From Verrucomicrobiia bacterium (GTDB taxonomy: Bacteria > Verrucomicrobiota > Verrucomicrobiia > Verrucomicrobiales > Akkermansiaceae): a stretch of 51,406 bases of DNA. The translations under genes were made by a program, and so were the position numbers. Each line of letters opens with the position of its first letter. Position 1 is the first letter of the stretch. The stretch is from the NCBI GenBank assembly GCA_030431475.1, contig JAUIJD010000032.1, forward strand, positions 1 to 51,406. Direction: 5' to 3'. Of this stretch, positions 37,101 through 44,859 are shown one piece after another. The notes beneath the pieces were generated by a model, which was given only the letters and a program-made list of their open reading frames with translations, was not told the origin of the DNA and made no database searches.

Positions 37101-37543
37101 CCGGTCGTGGCGTCGCCGTCCCCGGGGTTGCCCGGGCCGTCGAGGTTCGCGGTCTCCGAGGTGACCTCCGAGAAGCGGTCGCCCGAGACCTTTCCGACCC
37201 GCAGGCGGATCGTGGTGCCGGCGTCGCCGATGCCGTCGATGTCCCAGCCGGTCAGGTAGGGGACATGCTGCACGGTGACCGCCGAAAGGGTGTAGCCTCC
37301 GGGGTGGTCGCCGGTCTGGAAGGTCTGGCCCTGAACCGGTCGGTTGCCGGCGACGAAGGTCGCAGCGTCGTCACCGCGATCGATGTTGCCGGCGTCGGCA
37401 CTGGCTCCGTCGAGCATGGCGATGTCGGCGCCATCGACCTCCGGGGCCTCCGTGCGGTAGCTGGTGTGGGCCGCGTGCGCGATCAGCGGAACGGCGAAAA
37501 GGAGCGAGGTCAGCCGGGCGGCGAGGCGGGGTTTCGGGAACAT
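34121..37543 (-). CDS. Secreted glycoside hydrolase family 2 (beta-galactosidase-like)
   Basis: 1140 residues from the ATG at 37543 (MFPKPRLAARLTSLLFAVPLIAHA, a secretion signal); an ATG at 37567 adds eight residues. Residues about 25-230 form an N-terminal beta-rich domain of the kind found in other verrucomicrobial exported proteins. The GH2 sugar-binding domain follows (VPSCWELQGFGSYNYGHDPDP), then the beta-sandwich, and the TIM barrel with IKGINRHVFHPEHGR, acid/base ILWANGNEGGWN (E about 616) and likely nucleophile in PTEFLHGLYDGG (E about 682). C-terminal Bgal domains complete it. It probably removes beta-linked galactose or a similar sugar outside the cytoplasm. Confidence 0.9.
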   Translation of the reverse strand: MFPKPRLAARLTSLLFAVPLIAHAAHTSYRTEAPEVDGADIAMLDGASADAGNIDRGDDAATFVAGNRPVQGQTFQTGDHPGGYTLSAVTVQHVPYLTGWDIDGIGDAGTTIRLRVGKVSGDRFSEVTSETANLDGPGNPGDGDATTGTSRYLTFLLEAPLTLAPGTIYGFDLSRASDGDDFFFELNGTRTADAYPDGRAFSTGQNGTPAERLTPLTGDRVFHLDLEPVADSTTTDTETRYLSGTGADDTVPWEFLCTGGRRSGEWTTIPVPSCWELQGFGSYNYGHDPDPASEQGLYRHTFDVPAEWKGRNIQLVFEGAMTDAEVKVNGTSAGAVHQGAFYPFRFNVGSLLRYGGPNLLEVTVSKRSRNASVNSAERAADYWVFGGIFRPVRLEARPRQALQRVAIDAQADGDLTVIAHAHGIGEPLEVRARVEDVDGNPVGEPFSAPLATWDGSATLSTRLPEITPWTMENPALYQLAVELRRGEEVLHRLRERFGFRSVEIRPGDGLYLNGTKIRIKGINRHVFHPEHGRTSSRALSEEAVALIKGLNMNALRMSHYPPDTHLLEICDEEGLLVIDEITGWQSPPYDTPTARRVVREMVERDVNHPSIILWANGNEGGWNPDVDGDFHLHDPQKRPVIHPSTNWKGDIAFGGLDTTHYPTYPTLVEKLAGPNLYLPTEFLHGLYDGGHGAGLQDFWDAMRASPKGVGGFLWVFADEGVRRTDQNGRIDNDGNHAPDGLVGPYNEKEPSYEAVREIWSPVVLSSPSITPRWDGSVAVLNDYHFTPLDRCLVRWEVGDFPTLDDGEATGFKVASSGEFTAPPVAPQARGTMKVPLPDGWQDHDAVRLKVVDPHGRELRQWTWPLRSHENIAAANLPEAPDAAADATEDDDTITLSSEMLSLEIGKATGRITEVIANGKPVSLSDGPRLASGDAELQRLTRRRSGDDPVVEASYEGALRQLTYTLRGDGWLRIDYELEDAGKEVNAGLTFDYPQDRVTGMRWLGGGPQPVWANRLAGTPLGVWEKSANDPIPGRTYIEAPVFRGYHRDLHWALLETTEGPIRIVAESPDLFLRVLTPTNGPDPKNTQFTMPSGDLSLLHRISAIGTKFHAVENLGPTSAPGGEPATHRGSFWLHFAGEAP

Positions 37544-37600
37544 GGCGGTCGGGGCAGCAGGAAACATCCGGCGGGCGGCATCGGAGGCAAGTCTCGATGC

Positions 37601-37627
37601 CCGGATGGCGCGGATTCTTTCATCCGG
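37601..37627. repeat. Inverted repeat upstream of GH2
   Basis: CCGGATG (37601-37607) and CATCCGG (37621-37627), 13 nt apart, 58 bp upstream of the GH2 start. It could be an operator or a transcript hairpin; it does not match the GntR-type motif. Confidence 0.35.
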
Positions 37628-37681
37628 CCGAACGCAGGTGAATTCCCCCGTTCCGGTAGGACCGGACGCGAATCTCGACGG

Positions 37682-38275
37682 CTACGGAATGTTCCGGACC
37701 ACTTCCACCTCAGTGAATATCGGGTCGGGTACCTCGCCGGCAATGGTGGCGGTCACCGTGGTCGTCCTCTCCGCCTGGGTGTCGGGGGCGGCGCTGAAGG
37801 GGACGGTCATGGAGCCATGGAGCTCGCCAACGGTTCCTCGCCGGTCCCGATCGTCTGGTGCGCGACTGCCGTCGTCTGTCAGACGCCGTTGCCTTGGTCG
37901 GTGGCACCTTGAACGTGACGCTGCCCCCCGGGGTAGTCCCAGGCGGTCGTTCCCCAGTCCATCGGCGGCGGCGACCGCGTGGGACTGCGAGCCCTGGCCC
38001 GAGGTAGCTCCCCTTGTTCACGCCTGAAGGTGCCGCTTCGTCGCCCACCTCTACGCACGCACCATCAATGGCATCCGCCGCCAGCGCAACGCCCCCTGCG
38101 CCAACGATCAAGACTGGGCGTTCGTCATCATGCTCATGGTCGAGAGTCTCTCCGCCCCAGCCACCGCTCCTGGCCAGGGCCGTTGATCTCTTCCCGCCGT
38201 CCCGTTGGAACATGGGGCCGTCCATGACGAAGTCGGTCACGATCCGGCAGGATGCCACAGGAGTCCGTCCCGGCT
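37682..38275 (-). pseudogene. Possible decayed gene for an exported protein
   Basis: No intact gene spans this stretch downstream of the first GH43 gene. On the minus strand one frame ends at 37682 with AERTTTVTATIAGEVPDPIF and EVEVVRNIP, which reads like the end of a beta-sandwich domain. Just upstream the plausible pieces DWGTTAWDYPG and GSVTFKVPPTKATA occur in two other frames, as expected after frameshifts. Short open frames exist on both strands with no clear family. It may be the remnant of another secreted carbohydrate-active protein. Confidence 0.35.
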
Positions 38276-39244
38276 TCAGTCCGTCACTGGAGCGACGCCC
38301 TCCGAAGTCATGCGGATGCGTTTGATCGAGCCGTCCGGCTGGTGGTGCAGCTCGTCGATGCAGACCGAGCGGCTGTAGCTGCCGCCGCCGTTCTGCAGGG
38401 CGCCGTTGTGGTAGATGAAGTACCACTTCCCCTTGAACTCGACGATCGCTTGGTGGTTAGTGTTCGAGTTGCCCGCGATCTCGTTGAGAATGCCCATGTA
38501 GCGGTAGGGCCCATCGACCTTGTCCGCCATCGCATACTCGATCTTCTCCGGGAAACCCGAGGCGTAGGTCAGGTAATACTTGCCGTCGTGTTTGTGGATC
38601 CACGGGGCTTCGGTGAATTGCAGCCCGGCGAAGTCGATCTTCCGGATCTCGCCGTCGATCTCGATCATGTTCTCCTTGAGCTTGGCGTAGTAGCACACGC
38701 CGTTGCCCCAGAAGAGCCACGCCTGGCCGTCGTCGTCGATGAAGGCGGCCGGGTCGATGCAGGTCCATCCGTGGCTGGAGGCGAAGCAGTCCTTGTTGGT
38801 GAGCATCGGCTTTCCGAGCGCGTCCTTGTAGGGGCCTTCGGGCCGGTCAGCCACGGCGACGCCGATGCCCGAACCGTTGGTGCTGATGTACCAGTAGTAT
38901 TTCCCGTCCTTCTCGACCGTGTGCGCGGCGTAGGCGTCGTCCGTCTTGTCCCAGGAGAAATCCTTGATCGTCAGCGGCGTCTCGTGCTCCACCCAGTGCT
39001 TCAGGTCCTTGGTGGAGAACACGCACCAGTCCTTCATCTGGTAGCCACGCTGGTTGCCCTCCTTGTCGTGGCCGGTGTAGAGCCACAGCGTGTCCCCGAC
39101 CACCAGCGCGGCCGGATCGGCGGTGAACTTGTGGGTGATGAGCGGGTTGCCCTCGGCGACGAAGGCGAAGTCATCCGCAGGCAGGGAAGGGGGAGCGACG
39201 GCACCGAGGCCGGCAATGAGGAGCAAGGGACGGAGTGTCTTCAT
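38276..39244 (-). CDS. Secreted glycoside hydrolase family 43
   Basis: 322 residues with a secretion signal (MKTLRPLLLIAGLGAVAPPSLPA). The five-bladed propeller GH43 acid residues are visible: catalytic base D43 in FTADPAALVV, pKa-modulating D164 in CIDPAAFIDDDG, and catalytic acid E212 in FTEAPWIHKHDGKYYLTYAS. It ends soon after VCIDELHHQPDGSI, so it is a single-domain enzyme. GH43 enzymes release arabinose, xylose or galactose from hemicellulose or pectin side chains. It lies 21 nt after the second GH43 gene, in one transcript with it. Confidence 0.92.
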   Translation of the reverse strand: MKTLRPLLLIAGLGAVAPPSLPADDFAFVAEGNPLITHKFTADPAALVVGDTLWLYTGHDKEGNQRGYQMKDWCVFSTKDLKHWVEHETPLTIKDFSWDKTDDAYAAHTVEKDGKYYWYISTNGSGIGVAVADRPEGPYKDALGKPMLTNKDCFASSHGWTCIDPAAFIDDDGQAWLFWGNGVCYYAKLKENMIEIDGEIRKIDFAGLQFTEAPWIHKHDGKYYLTYASGFPEKIEYAMADKVDGPYRYMGILNEIAGNSNTNHQAIVEFKGKWYFIYHNGALQNGGGSYSRSVCIDELHHQPDGSIKRIRMTSEGVAPVTD

Positions 39245-39265
39245 GGAGCGCGGGGAGAAGCGGAC

Positions 39266-40303
39266 TTACTTCGAGAGGAGTTCTTCAGGTACGCCTCCCC
39301 ATCGCTTGTCCAAGGCGCGGGCTTCCTCCTTGGTGATGCCGATGACCGAGCCGTGGCGCGGGTTGAAGTTCTTGGTGAAGGATTCCGGCTTCCGGGTGAA
39401 AGTGAACAGGTCCTTGCTGGTCTGGAACTCGTAGCGACCGCTCGAGTAGAGATCATACATCAGCACGTAGGTGTCCTCGTTGTTCAGCTTGAAGACACTC
39501 GATCCCTCGACGACGGTCGGGTGGCCGGCGTAAGCGTCGAGGTATTTGAAGTCCTCCTCCCACGGGCCGTCGAGGGACTTGCTGGTCGCCTGCTGGATGC
39601 CGTTCTCGAACTCCCTGCCGTGCTCGTCCTTGGTGTTGCCCTTGTAGAACAGGTGGTAGAGGCCGTCCTTGAACACGATGTCACCATCGATCGACCCGTA
39701 CTTGGCGCGGAACAACAGGGTCGGCTCGCTGACGAAGCCGGTGAAGTCGTCGTTGGCGTAGGCCCGGTAGAGATCGAGGTTGTCCATGCCCTCGTGCCGG
39801 ATGGTAAAGTACACCATGTAGCGTTTCTCGTCGGGATCGTAGATGGTCTGCGGCGCCCACACCCAATGCACGTTGCCGAAGTGTTCCGGGAACTCCTTGC
39901 GGAAATCGACGATCGCGTGGTCCCAGTGGATGAGGTCGTCCGACTTCAGCATCACGATTCCGGGGTTCGAGCCCCAGCCGTTCTTGTGGGTGAACATGTC
40001 GGTCGCGACGATGTAGAACGTTTCTCCGTCCTCGCCGCGCAGGATGTGCGGGTCGCGGATGCCACCGGTCTTCGAGATATCAGCCGAGTCGAGGATGGGC
40101 CGGTTGTCGTTCAAGGCAACCCAATCGCGGGCATCGACACTGACGCCGAAGCGCAGCTGCTCCTGGAGCATCTTGTCGCCGGAGCCCTCGAAATAGGCGA
40201 AGAGGTAGCCGTCGAAGTCTGCCTGCTCCCTGGCACCCGCGGTTCCGAACGCAAGCAGGAGTGAGGTGAGGACGAATGACTTGAATCTCTGAAATGGAAT
40301 CAT
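39266..40303 (-). CDS. Secreted GH43-like glycosidase
   Basis: 345 residues from the ATG at 40303 (MIPFQRFKSFVLTSLLLAFGTAGA, a secretion signal); an ATG at 40327 adds eight residues. The five-bladed propeller start GGIRDPHILRGEDGETFYIVATD carries the catalytic base aspartate. WAPQTIYDPDEKRYMVYFT and DGDIVFKDGLYHLFYKGNT give later blades. It differs enough from its neighbour to belong to another GH43 subfamily; the catalytic acid is not certain from the sequence. It is expected to act on arabinose- or xylose-containing side chains. It follows the pectate lyase gene within about 30 nt. Confidence 0.85.
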   Translation of the reverse strand: MIPFQRFKSFVLTSLLLAFGTAGAREQADFDGYLFAYFEGSGDKMLQEQLRFGVSVDARDWVALNDNRPILDSADISKTGGIRDPHILRGEDGETFYIVATDMFTHKNGWGSNPGIVMLKSDDLIHWDHAIVDFRKEFPEHFGNVHWVWAPQTIYDPDEKRYMVYFTIRHEGMDNLDLYRAYANDDFTGFVSEPTLLFRAKYGSIDGDIVFKDGLYHLFYKGNTKDEHGREFENGIQQATSKSLDGPWEEDFKYLDAYAGHPTVVEGSSVFKLNNEDTYVLMYDLYSSGRYEFQTSKDLFTFTRKPESFTKNFNPRHGSVIGITKEEARALDKRWGGVPEELLSK

Positions 40304-40333
40304 CACGAAGGGGGGGATAGGTTTCATGCGAGT

Positions 40334-43300
40334 TCAGGGAAACCGCAAGCGGAAGAACCGCTCGGTGGCCGTGCCGGGATCGATCGCGTACGATGACATG
40401 GTCTCCGATCCGCCGACATCCTGCCAACTGCCGGGCTCGAGCGTGGTCGACGTCTGCAGGATCCATCCGGTATCGGCAGGCCAGTTCAGGGTCATGGTAC
40501 CGCCCGGGTTGGAGAGGGTCAGGTCCGGCACGATGGGCGTGGAGATGGCGTTGAAGGCGACGGTGGTGATCGCCGTTGCCCGGTATTGTCCGTAGTAGCC
40601 GTCCGTGAAGTTACCCGCGCTGGCGATATTTCCGTAAACGTGGAAGTGACCGCTGTTGCTGGCGAGGCTGACGAAAGGCAACAAGGCAGTGTCGGGGTTG
40701 CCGTAGGCCACAGAGATCGGGCGGCCGTAGTTCCAGTCGTCGTTGATGGCGGAAGTCAGCACGAAACCGCCATCAGTCGTGGTGGTGTAGGAAAGATCCA
40801 AGGGCGTGCCGTTGGCGGTCGAGGTGCTGGTGACCGTGTCGGAATCAGCGACCCCCACCACGTTGTTGAGCGCGATCTGGCTATAAGCGTAGATCACGGG
40901 TGTGGTGGCACCGTAGTTGGGATCCAGGAAGAACTGGAAGGCACCGCTGGAGGACACCGGGTTCACCAGGTAGAAGATCATGGCGGTCTTGTCGCCATAG
41001 GTGGCTTCCAGTTGGGTGACCTCGATGCGGTTCATCGCTTGACCGGCGAAGGTGGCATTCCGGACTGAGCTGGAGCTTGCGAATTCAGCCGTCACCAGCA
41101 GGGCGACCGCGTTGCCGCCCGCCATGCTGAAGGAGGGAGTGCTGAACAGCAGGCCGGTGGTGGCATCCGCCACGCCGGACGTGGAAGTGACTCCGCCTGA
41201 GAAGTTCGACACGGTTACCGGGATGGGTTGGAGCGCTGGTGGCGTGATGACCGCTTCAACCGATTGGGCGCCCTCTCCGTTGGAGTTGGTGGCGCTGACC
41301 ACGTAGAAGTAGGTCGTGCCGATCGTCACTTCATCGTCGTTGTAACCGGTGCCGGTCACTCCTGAAGCAAGTTCCGAGTACGGGCCGCCGGGGGTGGTCG
41401 AGCGGTAAACGATGTAGCTGTCCGCGCCGGCGGAGGCGGTCCACGACAGGTCCACCCGTGTTTCGGTGTCGACGGCGGAGGCGGCGAGATCCGCCGGGGG
41501 CAAGGGTGGTAGTCCCAGCGTGGTCGCGCTGGCTTCGGTGCTGTTACTGCTCGAACCATTGCTGTTCTCCGCAGTCACGACGTAGAAGTAAGGCGTGCTC
41601 GCGTTCAGGCCGTTGTCCAGGAACACCCTTTCGGTCAGGCCGCTCGCGACGGTGGTGTAAGCACCGCCGCTCGAGGTGCCGCGTTTGACGGTGTAGCTGT
41701 CGGCGCCGTCCGATGCCGACCACCAAAGGAGGACCTCGCTGTCGGAGAATCCATCCGCGGCGGGGGCTGCCGGCGCCGCCGGAGGGGCCGTGGACCCGGA
41801 GCCTCTCGGTGTTTCCGCGGGGCCGGTGCCCGCCGGAGTGTAGCCCGAGTTGGTGGTGATCAGCAGTTTGTCCAAAACGAAGCCGTCCTCGCGCATCCAG
41901 ACGTTGAAGGTGTGAACTCCCGTTGTCGTGATATTGATCGTGGCCACGCCCCCCGCACCGAGGTCATTAACCCACGTCAAACTTGGCGTGAAAACGCCAT
42001 TACCAATGTTCTCTACGGTGGTCACCGCCGCACCATCGAGTCCGGCATGCACGGAGTCGTCCGTGAAGGCGCCGGTCGGCCCGGACCCGCAGAGCCAGAC
42101 GTAATGCGTGCCGGTATGGGTGAAGTTGATCTGGCAATCGAGGCGCGGAGCGGTGGACGCGTAACCCGTGGTGTAGGCGTTGCCGAGATCCGGCAGGCCC
42201 TGCATGGCCTGGCTGCCGGAATAGGCACCCGCAACCGTGTCCCAGCTGTTGCCGGTGGTGGTTTTGCCGTCGAAATGCTCGGCCTCGATGCTGATCGTGC
42301 CATCGCCTCCGGCCGGTTGCAGGAAGGGATACAAGGTGGTCGCGCTGGCCTCGGTCGAATCGGCGCTTTCGATGCCGCCCGTCACGGACCGGATGACGTA
42401 GCGGTAGTTCTCGCCATCGGTCAGGCCGCTGTCGCTGTAGCTGGTGCCGGTCACGTTCGCGGCCACGGTCGTGTAGGGACCACCGCTGATGGTGGACCGC
42501 TTGACCGTGTAGCTGCTTGCTCCCGGTGCGGCCGTCCACGACAGGTCGATCCGGCCTGCTCCCGCAGCCTTGGCGATCGGGCTCGTGGGAGGCATCGACG
42601 CCTGGGTGCCTTGATAGCCCACGCCGTCGTACCACGAGCGGTCGTTGGCGTTCGTGGACGGGTAGTCATCGAGGTAGATGACGATCTGCCCGCTTCCATT
42701 GGCGGTTCCCATGCCCAGCGGCGCGGCCATCAGAACCCGGTTGCCCTCGGTCAGGAGCGGCGTGGTGCTGAAACTGTAGGCCGAGGCGAGGTCGGCATAG
42801 GTGGCTCCGGGGAAAGTGCCGCCGTCCGTGTTGTTGCAAAACAGGGTCAGGCTTGCCGGTGACAGGCCGGCACGGATGGGCCAGTTCTGGGTGGGGTCGG
42901 CCGCGGCATCCCAGAAGAATGCGAAGACGTTGTATTCCGCTCCCGGAACGAGGCCGCTGATGGTCGTGGCGATCTGGGGCGAATTCTCGGTGTTGGATTC
43001 GTAAATCGTTGCGCTGTTGGCGAAGGCCCGCACGCCCCACTTGTTGTCGATTCCGTTGGTCGCGGCCAAGGCGCTCGCCGGCGTGGTGTTGCTGTCCGTC
43101 GCATCCACATAGACGACCGCCGGAACCGGCGGCTGGGTGACCATCAGCAGGAACCGCTGCGTCCACAGCAGTCCGTCACCGTCCACCACCGTGAAGTCGA
43201 ACCACGCGCGTCCGGTGAAATCCTGCGTGGGCGTGAATCGCACCGTGTGGCCGTCGCCCAGTACCGCGCCGGCGCCATTGAGCGTGGAAATCGATCCGCC

Positions 43301-44821
43301 GGTGACGTTGTCGACGGTGAACAACAGCGAGGGCTTGTCGAAGCCGCCGGTGTAGCGGGAAAGGTCGACATCGACATAGCTCGGCGCGCCGCTGGAGTTC
43401 CGGGTCACGTAGGTGTGCGGCGAGGCCATGAAGTGGAGGTATTCCTCCAGATAGGTGTAGCCCACCGGGCTGTCGGTCGGGAAAAAGGTGGCACCGCTGG
43501 AGATGTCCCCGGCGGAAAACACGGTGTTGTGATCCATCACGCCGGCATTCATCCCCGCGACGTTCTCGTACTGGTCCGGCGTGCCGTCCTGGTCGGTGTT
43601 CGTCGGCGCCGCGGTCGAGTTGAGCGTGCCCAAACCGCCCACCTGGCTTTCGTCGCTGATGCCGGTCTGGCCGCTGGTTTCCATGTTCACCTGGGTCAAC
43701 AGGTTGTCGATCATGATGGTATCCACGGAGTCGCGCAGCGGCTCCGGGTAGGACGAATCGAGCCGCAGCGCGCCGGCGTTCGAGGCGACTTTCTTGTAGG
43801 CAAGCAGCGGCGGATCCGTCGCCACGCCCGCGCTCGAGCCCGGCATCGCGGTCGGCGACTTGTAGTAGCCGAAATTGCCCGTGGTGAGACCGCCGGTCCC
43901 GGGGGCGTAGCCGGTCCCTTGGGCGATGGTGTAGCCCTTGTCGATGCCGTCGAGAATGCCGTCGCCGTCGTTGTCGGTCAGGTTGTCCTCCATGTAGATG
44001 GTGAAGTTGGGCTGCCCGTTGGCCGCGATCAGTCCGCTGGTCAGTGCGAGCGACCGGGTGTTGCCGGGAGGACAGATGAAGTAGTTGCCGATCAGGTTCG
44101 ACTTCCAGTTCGTCGAGGTGGTCGAGTCGCCCATGATGAAGCCGATGTCCCAGGCGAAGGTGACGTTGTTGATCCATTCGAGCATCCCGGGGCGGGCCTT
44201 CGGGTTGCGGGTGTGGTTGTAGGCCCACAGGCAGTGATGGGTGGTCGCCGTATTCTGGTCCCACAACCCTCCGGCGGAGTGATCGACGAGTCCCCACGAA
44301 TTGAGCGAGTACTGAAAGGTCAGATTGCTGGGCGGTGAGCCGAAACTGGAGAGATTCTCGTCGGTGCTGAACGCCACCGAGAGGTGGTCGAGCATGGTGT
44401 TATTGTTCGCGCCGAAATCTAAGCAATCACCCGACGCAACGGTATGGCCGCGCCGGAAGCGGAGGTGACGTAGGACGACGTTGTCGCCAGTCAGGTTGAT
44501 GGCGTCGTTGTGGAAGCCGATGCCGTCGCCGGGGGCGGTCTGGCCTGCGATGGTCACCTTGTCGGCCGGAAAATCCCAACCGTTGGTCGTCACCCGGATG
44601 TAGCCGCTGACGTCGAACACGATCGTGCGGCCCGACGCCGGCACCGTGGTCATGCCTTCATGGAATGAGCCGGGGCCGGTGGCATTGAGATTGGTGACAT
44701 GATAGACGTCGCCGCCGCGGCCACCGGTGGCGTAGGCGCCGTAGCCTTCGGCCCCGGGAAAGGCGGGAATCTGGGCGGTCGCGAAGGAGACGCCGGCGAG
44801 CGGGATGAGGAGGGAGCGCAT
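40334..44821 (-). CDS. Giant secreted pectate lyase-like protein with FN3 and carbohydrate-binding domains
   Basis: 1495 residues with a short secretion signal (MRSLLIPLAGVSFATA). Residues about 20-480 are a parallel beta-helix lyase of the PL1/pectate-lyase type (FPGAEGYGAYATGGRGG, TIAGQTAPGDGIGF, LRFRRG, LDHLSVAFSTDEN). A calcium-binding DTDQDGTPDQYENV stretch and an Ig/cadherin-like domain follow. Then come three fibronectin III domains (about 770-850, 1045-1130, 1135-1220) with a CBM-like EAEHFDGKTTTGNSWDT domain after the first. The end, LNWPADTGWILQTSTTL---FFRLRFP, is a C-terminal domain common in verrucomicrobial exported proteins. It should cut pectin backbone outside the cell. Confidence 0.88.
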   Translation of the reverse strand: MRSLLIPLAGVSFATAQIPAFPGAEGYGAYATGGRGGDVYHVTNLNATGPGSFHEGMTTVPASGRTIVFDVSGYIRVTTNGWDFPADKVTIAGQTAPGDGIGFHNDAINLTGDNVVLRHLRFRRGHTVASGDCLDFGANNNTMLDHLSVAFSTDENLSSFGSPPSNLTFQYSLNSWGLVDHSAGGLWDQNTATTHHCLWAYNHTRNPKARPGMLEWINNVTFAWDIGFIMGDSTTSTNWKSNLIGNYFICPPGNTRSLALTSGLIAANGQPNFTIYMEDNLTDNDGDGILDGIDKGYTIAQGTGYAPGTGGLTTGNFGYYKSPTAMPGSSAGVATDPPLLAYKKVASNAGALRLDSSYPEPLRDSVDTIMIDNLLTQVNMETSGQTGISDESQVGGLGTLNSTAAPTNTDQDGTPDQYENVAGMNAGVMDHNTVFSAGDISSGATFFPTDSPVGYTYLEEYLHFMASPHTYVTRNSSGAPSYVDVDLSRYTGGFDKPSLLFTVDNVTGGSISTLNGAGAVLGDGHTVRFTPTQDFTGRAWFDFTVVDGDGLLWTQRFLLMVTQPPVPAVVYVDATDSNTTPASALAATNGIDNKWGVRAFANSATIYESNTENSPQIATTISGLVPGAEYNVFAFFWDAAADPTQNWPIRAGLSPASLTLFCNNTDGGTFPGATYADLASAYSFSTTPLLTEGNRVLMAAPLGMGTANGSGQIVIYLDDYPSTNANDRSWYDGVGYQGTQASMPPTSPIAKAAGAGRIDLSWTAAPGASSYTVKRSTISGGPYTTVAANVTGTSYSDSGLTDGENYRYVIRSVTGGIESADSTEASATTLYPFLQPAGGDGTISIEAEHFDGKTTTGNSWDTVAGAYSGSQAMQGLPDLGNAYTTGYASTAPRLDCQINFTHTGTHYVWLCGSGPTGAFTDDSVHAGLDGAAVTTVENIGNGVFTPSLTWVNDLGAGGVATINITTTGVHTFNVWMREDGFVLDKLLITTNSGYTPAGTGPAETPRGSGSTAPPAAPAAPAADGFSDSEVLLWWSASDGADSYTVKRGTSSGGAYTTVASGLTERVFLDNGLNASTPYFYVVTAENSNGSSSNSTEASATTLGLPPLPPADLAASAVDTETRVDLSWTASAGADSYIVYRSTTPGGPYSELASGVTGTGYNDDEVTIGTTYFYVVSATNSNGEGAQSVEAVITPPALQPIPVTVSNFSGGVTSTSGVADATTGLLFSTPSFSMAGGNAVALLVTAEFASSSSVRNATFAGQAMNRIEVTQLEATYGDKTAMIFYLVNPVSSSGAFQFFLDPNYGATTPVIYAYSQIALNNVVGVADSDTVTSTSTANGTPLDLSYTTTTDGGFVLTSAINDDWNYGRPISVAYGNPDTALLPFVSLASNSGHFHVYGNIASAGNFTDGYYGQYRATAITTVAFNAISTPIVPDLTLSNPGGTMTLNWPADTGWILQTSTTLEPGSWQDVGGSETMSSYAIDPGTATERFFRLRFP

Positions 44822-44859
44822 GCGGTGGTGGGTGGATTGACAGGGCGGGGAGGCGTGAC

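Noticed and set aside
35192-37912. Long plus-strand open frame opposite GH2
   Set aside because: Antisense shadow of the GH2 gene with repetitive valine/glycine/alanine composition.
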